A stretch of 64,000 bases of DNA, from positions 434,001 to 498,000 of the forward strand of contig NZ_JADWYI010000001.1 of NCBI RefSeq assembly GCF_016904885.1. Reading direction: 5' to 3'. The notes beneath the pieces are model-generated. The model worked only from the letters and a program-made list of their open reading frames with translations, had not been told where the DNA came from and searched no databases. Below, piece by piece: positions 51,021 to 59,575 of the stretch. The stretch is from Archangium primigenium. GTDB taxonomy: Bacteria; Myxococcota; Myxococcia; Myxococcales; Myxococcaceae. Position 1 is the first letter of the stretch. Each line of letters opens with the position of its first letter. The translations under genes and the position numbers were made by a program.

Positions 51021-51665
51021 ATGACTTGGAAGAAAGTGCTCTGGCCCCTCGCGGCCGCCCTCGCCGTCCCCGCCTGCTCCTTCCCGTGTGACAAGACGGG
51101 CGAGGACCGCGGCTCCCTGCAGACGCTCAGCGGCACGGGCGAGGTCGTCATCGAGTGCAAGAGCTCGGGCCAGAAGATCTCCTACCCGACGCCTCAGGAG
51201 TGGCGGCTGTCCGCGCCCTACGACCTGGAGACCCGCAAGCACACCCTCGAGGCCCAGCTGAGCTACCAGCCTGGCCCCAACGAGTCTCCGCGGCAGCTGG
51301 CCATCGTCTTCGACAGCGAGCTGGCGGATGGCACGTACACGCTCGACTCGTCCAACCCGTCCGCCCCGGTGAAGTTGGAGGGCATCCTGATGGACTACAC
51401 GGGCACGGTGGTCCTGTCGCGCGGGCACGACCTGCCCTTCGTCGACGTGTCGGACCCCGCGCCGGGCGAGTACGACGGCACCCTCGACCTGACGCTCCAG
51501 CTCCAGGGCACCACGGGCTACGAGCCCCGGCTGGATTGTCCCGAGTCCAAGCAGGTCACCGTCGCCCCGACACGCTTCCAACTGCGCAAGCACACCGTGG
51601 TGGGCACGTGCACTGGCGATGACGTGCTCCAGGGGCTCAGCGAGATCAAGGGCGGCGGGCACTGA
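51021..51665 (+). CDS. Hypothetical exported lipoprotein
   Basis: A 214-residue protein with a lipoprotein-type signal peptide (MTWKKVLWPLAAALAVPACS). The mature part has four cysteines in the first half and near the end (CDKTG, IECKSSG, LDCPES, GTCTGDD), and a beta-rich sequence (YDLETRKHTLEAQLSYQPGP, DGTYTLDSSNP, EYDGTLDLTLQLQGTTGYEP) that suggests an extracellular sandwich domain stabilised by disulfides. No family is recognised. It starts 120 bases from the divergent FKBP lipoprotein, and ends 16 bases before the convergent acvB-like gene. Confidence 0.75.
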   Translation: MTWKKVLWPLAAALAVPACSFPCDKTGEDRGSLQTLSGTGEVVIECKSSGQKISYPTPQEWRLSAPYDLETRKHTLEAQLSYQPGPNESPRQLAIVFDSELADGTYTLDSSNPSAPVKLEGILMDYTGTVVLSRGHDLPFVDVSDPAPGEYDGTLDLTLQLQGTTGYEPRLDCPESKQVTVAPTRFQLRKHTVVGTCTGDDVLQGLSEIKGGGH

Positions 51666-51681
51666 GCCCGCGCCCCGCGCC

Positions 51682-53100
51682 TCACAGGTGCTGGCCCTCG
51701 CGCAGGGGGGCCAGGATGGCGCGACCCACGGCGGCGTAGTCCCCGCTGAAGTGGTGGCCGCCCTCCAGCTTCACCGCCCGCGCCCCGGGCACTCCGGACA
51801 GCAGGGGGCACAGGCTCTCGCCGGCCTCCTCCGCGCCATACACGCACACCACGGGCAGGCCCCCGAGCGACTTCACCACCGGGAGGATGGGGTCGCCCCC
51901 GCCGCCGCCCAGCAGATCCACCACGTGCACCTCCAGCTCCGCCTGCTGGCCGGGGGCGATGAGCGCGAGCGCCCGGACACTCGCGCGCGCCTGGGGAGAC
52001 AGCTTCGCCACCACCGCGGGCAGCACGTCCGCGCCGCGCGAGTAGCCCACCAGCACCACCCGCGTCTTCTTCCAGTCCTGGAGGTAGTGCGCGAGCACGC
52101 GCTCCAGGTCCTTCGCCGTGTCCGCCGGCGTGCGCCGCTTCCAGAAGTAGCGCAGCGAGTCCCAGCCCACCACCGGCACGCCCTCGGCCGCGAACACCGA
52201 GGCCACGTCCTTGTCGATGCCCGCCCAGCCCCCATCCCCCGACAGGAGCACCGCCAGGGCATCTCCCCCGGACTTGCCCGCGGGCACCTGGATGAGCGGG
52301 AGATCCGACACGGACACCAGGGGCTTGCCGCTCTCGTCGTCCCGGGTGGCCGTCACCGGCGGAGGGGGCGCGGCGCGGCGGCCCAGCTCCTCCCGCGCGC
52401 GCACGAGCGCGTCCGTCCACCCCTCGGGGGGCACGAGGCCCTTGCCCATCCCCGGCACGCTCCGCGTCTCCCCGCCCCGCATCCCATCGGTGAAGGCCTT
52501 CACCCGGACGAGCGCCGTGTCGTGCTCGCCCACGAGCACCCGCCAGGGCGCGGGCACGGCCTGCGTGGGCCCGAGCCGCTCGTGCCCGCCCGTGTGCTGG
52601 CGCACGAGCCCGCTGCCCTTGCACAGCGTCGCCTTCATCCGCACGTCCGGGCTGAAGCCCAGGCTCACGCCGCCCGCGAAGGTGTTCACCGGCGCCTCCA
52701 CGAGGCTCGCGTACACGAGCCCCGCCCCCGCCCCCGCCCCCACGAGCACCGGGTGCTGGTACTCGGGCAGGTTCAGCTCCTTCTGGGCGTACTGGCTCAG
52801 CGACTCCAGGTCCCCCGCCGGATAGGCGCAGTGCGTGCCCTTGCCCACGGCCTCGAGGTACGCGGGCGTGCGCACCCCGAGCACCAGCACGCCCCGGGCC
52901 GCCAGCGTGTCCGCCAGGGCCTTCTCGCCCGCGCCCCAGCCCGCGTCCCCCGAGAGGAACAGCACCACGCCCTGGGGAGGGCCCGCGGGCCGCACCAGCG
53001 CCACCTCGCCGAAGCGGCCAAAGGCGAGCGTGTCCTTCGCGCCCGCCGACAGGGAGACCCCGCCCACCACCAGGGCCAGCGCCACATGCCATCCGTTCAT
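51682..53100 (-). CDS. acvB: AcvB/VirJ-family protein (periplasmic hydrolase)
   Basis: A 472-residue exported protein with signal peptide MNGWHVALALVVGGVSLSAGA. It has two related alpha/beta-hydrolase-like halves. The C-terminal half is catalytic, with Ser354 in the nucleophile elbow VLVGYSRGADVLP, supporting LLSGDGGWAGIDKDVASVFA and a GGHHFSGDY histidine. The N-terminal half has the corresponding LFLSGDAGWGAGEKALADTL but its elbow reads LVGAGAGAGLVYA without the Ser. AcvB of Agrobacterium hydrolyses lysyl-phosphatidylglycerol, and here the gene overlaps the stop of the mprF-like gene (ATGA), so the pair would make and remove lysyl-PG. VirJ corresponds to the C-terminal half. Confidence 0.9.
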   Translation of the reverse strand: MNGWHVALALVVGGVSLSAGAKDTLAFGRFGEVALVRPAGPPQGVVLFLSGDAGWGAGEKALADTLAARGVLVLGVRTPAYLEAVGKGTHCAYPAGDLESLSQYAQKELNLPEYQHPVLVGAGAGAGLVYASLVEAPVNTFAGGVSLGFSPDVRMKATLCKGSGLVRQHTGGHERLGPTQAVPAPWRVLVGEHDTALVRVKAFTDGMRGGETRSVPGMGKGLVPPEGWTDALVRAREELGRRAAPPPPVTATRDDESGKPLVSVSDLPLIQVPAGKSGGDALAVLLSGDGGWAGIDKDVASVFAAEGVPVVGWDSLRYFWKRRTPADTAKDLERVLAHYLQDWKKTRVVLVGYSRGADVLPAVVAKLSPQARASVRALALIAPGQQAELEVHVVDLLGGGGGDPILPVVKSLGGLPVVCVYGAEEAGESLCPLLSGVPGARAVKLEGGHHFSGDYAAVGRAILAPLREGQHL

Positions 53101-55646
53101 CGCGCCACCAATCCGCCGAGACCACGGGAAACCAGGGAGCCCACGCCCGCGAGCACCCGGGGGAACACGAGCCCGCCCGGCGTGGCCAGGTAGCGCGGCG
53201 TCCACACCGGCTTGAACTTCTCCTTGAACTGCCGCAGTCCCTGGAAGTTGTAGAAGTGCTCGCCGTGGGTGAAGAGGAACGCGCCGGCGCGCTGCCACAG
53301 GGGCGCGAGCGCCCGCGACTCGAAGCCCGAGAAGGGCGCCATGCCCAGGTTGAAGCGCTCGTAGCCCTGCTCGCGGCCCCAGAGCATGAGCGACACGAAG
53401 AGGTGGTCCATCACCCCCCGGGGCGCGTGGGGCCGGTAGCGCATCAGGTCCACCGATAGCTCCACCTTGAGCTCGGGCGCCCACAGGTTCGCGAAGCCGA
53501 GGATCTCCCCGCCCTGGCGGACAATCGCCACCGGGCCCTCGCGCAGGTAGCGGTCCGAGTAGTACCCGAGCGAGAAGCCCTTCTCGCGCGTGTTCTTCTC
53601 CGCGAGCCACTCGTCGGAGATGGCCCGGAGCTGGGGCAGCAGCGGCTCCACACCCTCGCGCGGCACCACCTCGAAGGTAAGCCCCTCCTTCTCCATCTTG
53701 CGGTGCGCGTGGCGCAGGGAGCGGCGCTCGGGCGAGTCCAGCCGGAAGTCCGCGAGCGGCACCGTGGCCTCCTCGCCCAGCTTGAGCAGGGACAAGCCCA
53801 GGTCCAGGTAGCGCGGCAGCGAGCCCGGGCCCACCTGGTAGAAGCACGTCCAGCCGTGGTGCTTGTCCGCCAGCTCCCGGAAGCGCCACGCCAGCTCCGT
53901 GGCCTCCTCGGGGGTGCCGCCCACGGGGTCCCCCAGGGCCACCCACGCGCGCCCGGCCACGCCGTACATGAGGAAGGCCGTGCCCCCCTCGTTGAAGAGC
54001 AGCGCCTTGTCCCCCACCAGGGCCAGGTGGCTCGCGGACTCGGGGGACTGGGCCACGAGGGGCCGCGCCCGCGCCAGGGCCTCCTCCGAGGGCGGCGCGC
54101 TGCGCACCGCCGCGGGCGACAAGAGCCGCGCCACGCCATACAGGAGCACCACGCCCACCACGCCCACGGACGCGCGCAGGAAGCGCGGCGCATCCCCCTC
54201 GAAGGTGAAGTGCCACCAGAGGTCCGCGCTGTAGTCCACGTGCCGGTAGGCGAAGAAGCCGAGCCACACCGAGGCCGCCACCACCGCGCCAATGGCGGCG
54301 AGCCACGGGGCGCTGAAGCGCTCGGCGAAGAGCGACGTGTGCCGGTAGAACTGGCTCCGGAAGGGCGCGAGCACGAGCGCCAGGGCGAAGAGCAGCGTGG
54401 CCTCCTCGTAGTCGATGCCCTTGGCGAGCGACAGCACGCCGCCCCCCATGAGCAGCCCGAGCGTGAGCACGTACGCCGCGTCCAGCCGCCGCTGCAGGCC
54501 CCGGCCGAGCAGCAGCAAGGACACGCCCACGAGGCTGCCGAGCAGGTGCGTGAGCTCCAGCAGCGGCAGGGGCAGCCAGCGGCGCAGCACGAGCAGCCGA
54601 TCCGCCACGGTGGGCGTCGCGCCGGAGAAGAGCAGCACGCCGCCGGCCACCGCCGCGCCCAGGGCGGCGACGAGCGGCACCACCGGCCCCACCGAGGAAT
54701 GCGCGCCCTTCACCAGGCGGGACACCTGCTCGCGCCGGTGCAGCACTTCGTGCGCCGCCAGCACCCCCGCCGCGAGGACGAAAGGCGCCAGGTAGTAGAC
54801 GACCCGCCACGCCATGAGCGTGCCGAGCACCGCGGGCGCGGGCACCCGCGGGGTGAGCGCGGCGAGCAGGATGGACTCGAAGACGCCGAGGCCGCCGGGC
54901 ACCTGGCTGATGAGCCCCGCCACCTGGCCGAGCATGTACAGGCCGATGAAGGCGGGCAGGGACAGGCCCGCCCCCTCGGGCAGCAGCAGGTAGAGCACCG
55001 CCGCGGCGAGCAGCCAGTCCGCGCCGGACACGAGCACCTGCCCCACGGCGAGCCGGGGCGAGGGCAGCGCCAGCGTGTGGCCCCGGACGACGAGGGGCGC
55101 GCGGCGCACGGCGCACAGGGCCACGTAGCCGAGCACCACGGCGAGGAAGACGACGCCGACGAGCCGCGTGCCGCCGTGCAGCGCGGCCAGGCGCGGCACG
55201 TCGATGGGCGAGGCGATGAGGGCGATGCCGCCGGTGAGGCCCAGGCCCAGCCACAGGGTGATGCCGCAGAAGAGCGCCACGCGGGTGACGTCCACCACGC
55301 CCAGGCCCCAGGCGGAGTACAGGCGGTAGCGCACCGAGGCACTGCTGAGCATGGACATGCCCACGTTGTTGCCGAAGGCGTAGGCCACGAAGGACGTCAT
55401 CGCCACGCGCGGGTAGGGCAACGACTTGCCGACGTAGGTGAGCGCCAGCGTGTCGTAGAGCGACAGGAGCGCGTAGTTGAGCGCGGTGACGAGCACGGCC
55501 AGCGCGACGCGCGAGACGGGCAGCGCCTCCAGGGCCCGCGTCACGTCATGCCAGTGGAAGTCGTGCAGCTCCGTGTGGAGCACCCAGACGGCGAGGCCCA
55601 GCAGCGCGAGCGGCAACAGCGCGGCGAGGACACGAGAGGCTTTCAT
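53097..55646 (-). CDS. mprF: Lysyl-phosphatidylglycerol synthase/flippase MprF-like
   Basis: An 849-residue membrane protein. About 14 transmembrane helices (8-530) form the LPG flippase part (for example FGNNVGMSMLSSASVRYRLY, VPGGLGVFESILLAAL). The cytoplasmic DUF2156/GNAT-like synthase domain (about 545-830) transfers lysine from Lys-tRNA to phosphatidylglycerol: FLMYGVAGRAWVALGDPVGG, FYQVGPGSLPRYLDLGLSLL, RRSLRHAHRKMEKEGLTFEV, FANLWAPELKVELSVDLMRY and a final MDHLFVSLMLWGREQGYERF. Lysyl-PG lowers the net negative charge of the membrane and protects against cationic peptides. It is translationally coupled to the acvB-like gene downstream (ATGA). Confidence 0.93.
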   Translation of the reverse strand: MKASRVLAALLPLALLGLAVWVLHTELHDFHWHDVTRALEALPVSRVALAVLVTALNYALLSLYDTLALTYVGKSLPYPRVAMTSFVAYAFGNNVGMSMLSSASVRYRLYSAWGLGVVDVTRVALFCGITLWLGLGLTGGIALIASPIDVPRLAALHGGTRLVGVVFLAVVLGYVALCAVRRAPLVVRGHTLALPSPRLAVGQVLVSGADWLLAAAVLYLLLPEGAGLSLPAFIGLYMLGQVAGLISQVPGGLGVFESILLAALTPRVPAPAVLGTLMAWRVVYYLAPFVLAAGVLAAHEVLHRREQVSRLVKGAHSSVGPVVPLVAALGAAVAGGVLLFSGATPTVADRLLVLRRWLPLPLLELTHLLGSLVGVSLLLLGRGLQRRLDAAYVLTLGLLMGGGVLSLAKGIDYEEATLLFALALVLAPFRSQFYRHTSLFAERFSAPWLAAIGAVVAASVWLGFFAYRHVDYSADLWWHFTFEGDAPRFLRASVGVVGVVLLYGVARLLSPAAVRSAPPSEEALARARPLVAQSPESASHLALVGDKALLFNEGGTAFLMYGVAGRAWVALGDPVGGTPEEATELAWRFRELADKHHGWTCFYQVGPGSLPRYLDLGLSLLKLGEEATVPLADFRLDSPERRSLRHAHRKMEKEGLTFEVVPREGVEPLLPQLRAISDEWLAEKNTREKGFSLGYYSDRYLREGPVAIVRQGGEILGFANLWAPELKVELSVDLMRYRPHAPRGVMDHLFVSLMLWGREQGYERFNLGMAPFSGFESRALAPLWQRAGAFLFTHGEHFYNFQGLRQFKEKFKPVWTPRYLATPGGLVFPRVLAGVGSLVSRGLGGLVAR

Positions 55647-55759
55647 CGGGCCCGCATAACAAGGGCCTCGCGCCGTCCAAACGCATGGAGCCCCAAGGAA
55701 GGGCCCGAGTGCTCACCGGTGGAAACCGCGGAGCCCTTCCATCGAGGAACGGACAGCCG

Positions 55760-57073
55760 TCAGGCCGAGGGCACCGTCTTGGTGGTGCCCGAAGGCCGAC
55801 TGGAGCCGTCCACCGTCGCCAGCGGCGCGTTCTCCGAGCGGAGCAGGGCCGGCATGGGCTGCTCGCGGCGCAGCTTCACGTAGGCCTTCATCGCCGCCTC
55901 CAGGCCCACGTCCTTCTTGGCCCGCTCGGACAGGAACCACTTGTGCTCGAGCACCTGGCAGTACAACTCGGCCTCGTCCGCCGCCACCCCCAGGTCCTTC
56001 TGGATGCGGCCGAGCGTGGCGCGGAAGCGCTCGTCGAGCCAGCGGAACGCCGCCACGCTCAGGGGCACGCTGCGGTTGAGCTCGCGCGTGAGCGTGGCCT
56101 TGAGCTCGCGCACCTCGTTGAGCAGCATCGCCGCCTGCCGCTCCTCGGCCACCACGCCCGTGAGGTTGTGCAGCTGGTGGCGGTGGTACTCGCGGTCCGT
56201 CACGATGGTGCGCATGCGCAGCTGGCTGCCGTCTCCACTGGCCACCAGGTCCACCTCGCCCACGGAGAAGCCCAGCTCGTTGAGCGCGCGGATGCGCTCG
56301 TGGATGCGGTAGTTCTCCCGCGGGGTGATGGAGATCTCCTTGTTGATCTCCGTCCACAGCCGCTCGTAGCGCTGGCGGATGCTCGGGGCGGTCTCGTACA
56401 CGTCGAGCTCCACCGGCAGCTCCACGCCCTCCATCGCCGCCAGGTCCGCCAGGCCCCCGGTGACGTTCTCCTCCATGATGACCAGGTCCAGCTCACGCTG
56501 GCCATCGGACAGCTTCGCGTGCAGCTCGGACGTCTCGGCATCCACCGCGTAGGCCTGCAATTCGCCCGCGTCCCGGCGGAACAGCACGTTGGACAGGGAG
56601 CAGTCGCCCCAATAAAAGCCGCCCAGGTGCAGTCGCACGAGCAGGCTCGCCATGGCATCCAACAGCCGCTCGCGGTAGCGCTCCATGCCCTTGTTCATGA
56701 AGAGCACGCGGTAGGGCAGCGACGAGGCGAGGTACTGGGTGAAGAGGATGGACACCTCGCCGCCCGGCTGGTCCGGAGCGCGCACCTTCGCATGGCCCAC
56801 GGGCGTCACCGAGGGCAGCCGCCGGTCCTCGAGGCCGCGCAGCACGTCGTACTCGCGCTGGCCGATGGGCACGGGCAGGTCCTTGAGCGCGTAGATCTCC
56901 GCCCCGTAGCTCACGAAGACGACCGTGTGGCGGGACAGACCGCGCGGCACCTCCACGAGCCGGGGACAGTTCTCGCGGTTCCAGTTCTCCAAGGGCAGGT
57001 GCCAGGGGAGGTCCAGGAAGTCCGGGTGACCCTGGCGAAGGTGGATCGCATGGAGGGCACGAGGCGCGTTCAT
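55760..57073 (-). CDS. DUF4032 protein with kinase-like N-terminal region
   Basis: A 437-residue protein. The first ~235 residues carry the features of a lipopolysaccharide-kinase-like fold: VFVSYGAEIYALKDLPVPIG has the ATP-positioning lysine, LHLGGFYWGDCSLSNVLF gives the catalytic Asp and Asn (GDCSLSN), and AYAVDAETSEL supplies the metal Asp. The rest (about 235-420) is the helical DUF4032 domain, containing RENYRIHERIRALNELGFSV and YHRHQLHNLTGVVAEERQAA. It may phosphorylate a sugar or small molecule; the substrate is unknown. The Ser/Thr-rich C-terminus is probably flexible. Neighbouring genes are divergently or separately transcribed. Confidence 0.85.
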   Translation of the reverse strand: MNAPRALHAIHLRQGHPDFLDLPWHLPLENWNRENCPRLVEVPRGLSRHTVVFVSYGAEIYALKDLPVPIGQREYDVLRGLEDRRLPSVTPVGHAKVRAPDQPGGEVSILFTQYLASSLPYRVLFMNKGMERYRERLLDAMASLLVRLHLGGFYWGDCSLSNVLFRRDAGELQAYAVDAETSELHAKLSDGQRELDLVIMEENVTGGLADLAAMEGVELPVELDVYETAPSIRQRYERLWTEINKEISITPRENYRIHERIRALNELGFSVGEVDLVASGDGSQLRMRTIVTDREYHRHQLHNLTGVVAEERQAAMLLNEVRELKATLTRELNRSVPLSVAAFRWLDERFRATLGRIQKDLGVAADEAELYCQVLEHKWFLSERAKKDVGLEAAMKAYVKLRREQPMPALLRSENAPLATVDGSSRPSGTTKTVPSA

Positions 57074-57165
57074 GGGGGTGATTCTACCGGGACCCCGGCT
57101 GGGATTCAGGTGATGGTGGTCGCGAGACACGTGCACTCCCCGGGCGCGCCATTAGGATCGCGCAT

Positions 57166-57927
57166 ATGCGAACGATTCAAGGATGGACGGCCCTGGTGAC
57201 GGGGGCCACTTCGGGTATCGGCGAGGCCTGCGCCCTCTCGCTGTCCCAACACGGCGCGCGGGTCATTCTGGTCGGGCGGCGCGAGGAACGCCTCCAGGCC
57301 CTCGCCGCCCGTCTGGACGCTCCCTCACATTGTTTGATCCTCGACGTTCGCTCCCGGGAGGAGGTGGAGCGCTCGCTCGCCACGCTGCCCCCGGAGTTCG
57401 CCGAGGTGGACGTGCTCGTGAACAACGCGGGGCTGGGGTTGGGATTGGAGCCCGCGCACGAGGGCGTGCTGGAGGACTGGGAGGCGATGATCGACACCAA
57501 CTGCAAGGGGCTCGTGTACATGACGCGGGCGCTGTTGCCGGGAATGGTGAAGCGGAACCGGGGGCACGTGGTGAACCTGGGCTCGGTGGCGGCGACGTAC
57601 CCCTACCCGGGCGGCAACGTGTACGGGGCCACCAAGGCGTTCGTGCACCAGTTCTCGCAGAACGTGAAGGCGGACCTGGCGGGCACGCGCGTGCGGGTGA
57701 CGGACATCCAGCCGGGCATGGTGGAGTCGGAGTTCTCGCTGGTGCGCTTCAAGGGCGACGCCCAGCGCGCGGGCAAGGTGTACGAGGGCATGGAGGCGCT
57801 CCAACCGGCGGACATCGCGGACGTGGTCACCTGGTGCGTGACGCGGCCGGCGCACGTGAACATCAACGTGGTCGAGGTGATGCCCGCGGACCAGGGCTTC
57901 GGCCCCTTCAACGTGAAGCGGCGTTGA
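57166..57927 (+). CDS. Short-chain dehydrogenase, YdfG-like
   Basis: A 253-residue NADP-dependent SDR. TALVTGATSGIGEACALSL is the Rossmann cofactor motif (TGxxxGIG), with the Arg pair in VGRREERL specifying NADP. VLVNNAGLGLG, the catalytic Ser in NLGSVAATYPYPG and the YxxxK (VYGATKAFVHQF) are intact. The match to 3-hydroxy acid dehydrogenase YdfG (for example GMVESEFSLVRFKGD, PADIADVV, NINVVEVMP) is close, so the substrate is probably serine, 3-hydroxypropionate or a similar 3-hydroxy acid. The methyltransferase-like gene starts 14 bases later and may be in the same operon. Confidence 0.93.
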   Translation: MRTIQGWTALVTGATSGIGEACALSLSQHGARVILVGRREERLQALAARLDAPSHCLILDVRSREEVERSLATLPPEFAEVDVLVNNAGLGLGLEPAHEGVLEDWEAMIDTNCKGLVYMTRALLPGMVKRNRGHVVNLGSVAATYPYPGGNVYGATKAFVHQFSQNVKADLAGTRVRVTDIQPGMVESEFSLVRFKGDAQRAGKVYEGMEALQPADIADVVTWCVTRPAHVNINVVEVMPADQGFGPFNVKRR

Positions 57928-57941
57928 GCGGGGAGCGACGG

Positions 57942-58655
57942 ATGGCCTCGGAAGAACAGCCGGCCCCCGCCTCGGGCAAACGGGAGGTGCACTGCGCGGA
58001 CGCGCTCGAATGGCTCGCGGGCCAGGGCGTGCTCACCGGGTGCTCGCTCATCACCTCCATGCCGGACGTGTCCGAGTTCCCCTCGTACACGCTGGAGCAG
58101 TGGAAGGAGTGGTTCGTGCGCACCGCCGGGCTCGTGCTCTCGCGCTGCCCGGACGACGGCGTCACCATCTTCTACCAGACCGACATCAAGAAGGACGGAA
58201 CCTGGGTGGACAAGGGCTACCTCGTGCAGAAGGCGGCGGAGCAGCTCGGCCACGCCCTGCTCTGGCACAAGGTGGTGTGCCGCGCCCCGGCGGGACAGAC
58301 GACGTTCGGCCGCCCCGCCTACTCGCACCTGCTGTGCTTCTCGCGGGGCATCCGCTCGGACCTGGGCCGCTCCTCGCCGGACGTGCTCCCCCAGGCGGGC
58401 GAGGTGACGTGGACGCGCGGCATGGGCGTGGAGGCCTGCCTTACCGCGTGCCGCTACGTGCTCTCGCACACGCCGACCCGCACCATCGTGGACCCCTTCT
58501 GTGGCCATGGCACCGTACTCGCGGTGGCCAATGACCTGGGGCTCGACGCGGTGGGCGTGGAGCTCAGCCGCAAGCGCGCCCGAAAGGCCCGCGCCCTGCG
58601 CATGCCGCTCGGGGACAGCGAGCCCGAGACCAGCCCCGAGGACGACGCGGACTGA
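57942..58655 (+). CDS. DNA-methyltransferase-like SAM-dependent protein
   Basis: A 237-residue protein with the start after GGGGAGCG. The layout resembles class beta/D21 amino-methyltransferases: HCADALEWLAGQGVLTGCSL at the N-terminus (motif for the target-binding region), SMPDVSEFPSYTLEQWKEW in place of the catalytic (D/S/N)PP(Y/W/F) and the SAM motif in IVDPFCGHGTVLAVANDLG near the end, followed by AVGVELSRKRARKAR. The order (catalytic first, SAM site last) is as in beta-type N4-cytosine/N6-adenine enzymes, but SMPD is a departure from SPPY/DPPY. It may modify DNA or another molecule, or have lost the activity. It has no restriction partner. Confidence 0.75.
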   Translation: MASEEQPAPASGKREVHCADALEWLAGQGVLTGCSLITSMPDVSEFPSYTLEQWKEWFVRTAGLVLSRCPDDGVTIFYQTDIKKDGTWVDKGYLVQKAAEQLGHALLWHKVVCRAPAGQTTFGRPAYSHLLCFSRGIRSDLGRSSPDVLPQAGEVTWTRGMGVEACLTACRYVLSHTPTRTIVDPFCGHGTVLAVANDLGLDAVGVELSRKRARKARALRMPLGDSEPETSPEDDAD

Positions 58656-58658
58656 GCC

Positions 58659-59501
58659 TCACCGCCGGGCGTGGCGCGTGCGCGAGCGCACGAACTTCGT
58701 GAGCAGGCGGCTGCCCTGGGCGAACAACTCGGGAGACAGCCGCTTGAGCCGCCACAGCCACCGGCCCGACGCCATCGGCACGATGTAGAACTCGTCGCGC
58801 TCCACGCCCTCCAGGCACGCCCGGGCGATCTCCTCGGGACCCAACCGCGCGTCATTCACCAGCCGGGCCGCCGTGGCATGCAGTTGCTGCGCCTCGGCGT
58901 CGTCCGACGGCGCGGGACCCCCCGCGATGTTCGTGCGGAAGAACATCGGGCACACCACCGACACGCCGATGCCCAGGTGCTGCACCTCCGCCAGCAGCGT
59001 CTCGGAGAGGGCCACCACCGCCGCCTTGGACGCGCAGTAGGCCCCCATGTACGGCGCCGACATCAGCCCCGCCGCCGAGGCGATGTTGAGCACGTGCCCC
59101 CCACCCTGCCGGCGAAGCAGCGGCACGAAGCCGTGGCACCCGTGGATGACGCCCCACAGGTTCACGTCCAGCACCCGCTTCCACTCGGTGAGCGGCAGCC
59201 GACCCACCTCGCCGCCCGTGGCCACCCCGGCGTTGTTCACCACCAGGTCCACCCCGCCGAGCAACCGCTCCGCCTCGAGAGCCAGCGCCTCCACCTGCTC
59301 GGGCTTCGTCACGTCGCACGCCACCGCGTGCGCCTCGCCGCCCGTGAGCCCCACCCGGCGCACCGTCTCGCGCGCCTCGGCCTCGTTCACGTCCGACACC
59401 ACCATCCGGCCGCTCCGTCGCCCCAGCTCCAGGCACAGCGCTCGGCCCAGACCACTGCCCGCGCCGGTGATGACCGCACGGGGACGCTCGGGAAGACCCA
59501 T
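58659..59501 (-). CDS. Short-chain dehydrogenase
   Basis: A 280-residue SDR. The start MGLPERPRAVITGAGSGLGR follows AGGAG by 7 bases. It has the cofactor motif TGAGSGLG, an Asp in VVSDVNEAEA favouring NAD(H), VNNAGVATGGE, the catalytic Ser in NIASAAGLMSAPYM and YCASKAA for YxxxK. The C-terminal 60 residues are basic (WLWRLKRLSPELFAQGSRLL), probably for membrane association, as in related enzymes from myxobacteria and mycobacteria. The natural substrate is unknown. The gene is convergent with the methyltransferase-like gene 4 bases away. Confidence 0.9.
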   Translation of the reverse strand: MGLPERPRAVITGAGSGLGRALCLELGRRSGRMVVSDVNEAEARETVRRVGLTGGEAHAVACDVTKPEQVEALALEAERLLGGVDLVVNNAGVATGGEVGRLPLTEWKRVLDVNLWGVIHGCHGFVPLLRRQGGGHVLNIASAAGLMSAPYMGAYCASKAAVVALSETLLAEVQHLGIGVSVVCPMFFRTNIAGGPAPSDDAEAQQLHATAARLVNDARLGPEEIARACLEGVERDEFYIVPMASGRWLWRLKRLSPELFAQGSRLLTKFVRSRTRHARR

Positions 59502-59575
59502 CTGCGAACTCCTGATGTCAGGGGGCCGGCGGGGCCCTCGGGGCCGCCGAGTATGCCCCGCGTCCCGCCCGGAAC

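Noticed and set aside
51682-55254. A single giant frame covering acvB and mprF as one fusion protein
   Set aside because: The fused frame reads mprF out of register. The two separate frames overlap by ATGA and each carries intact domains, so they are two coupled genes.
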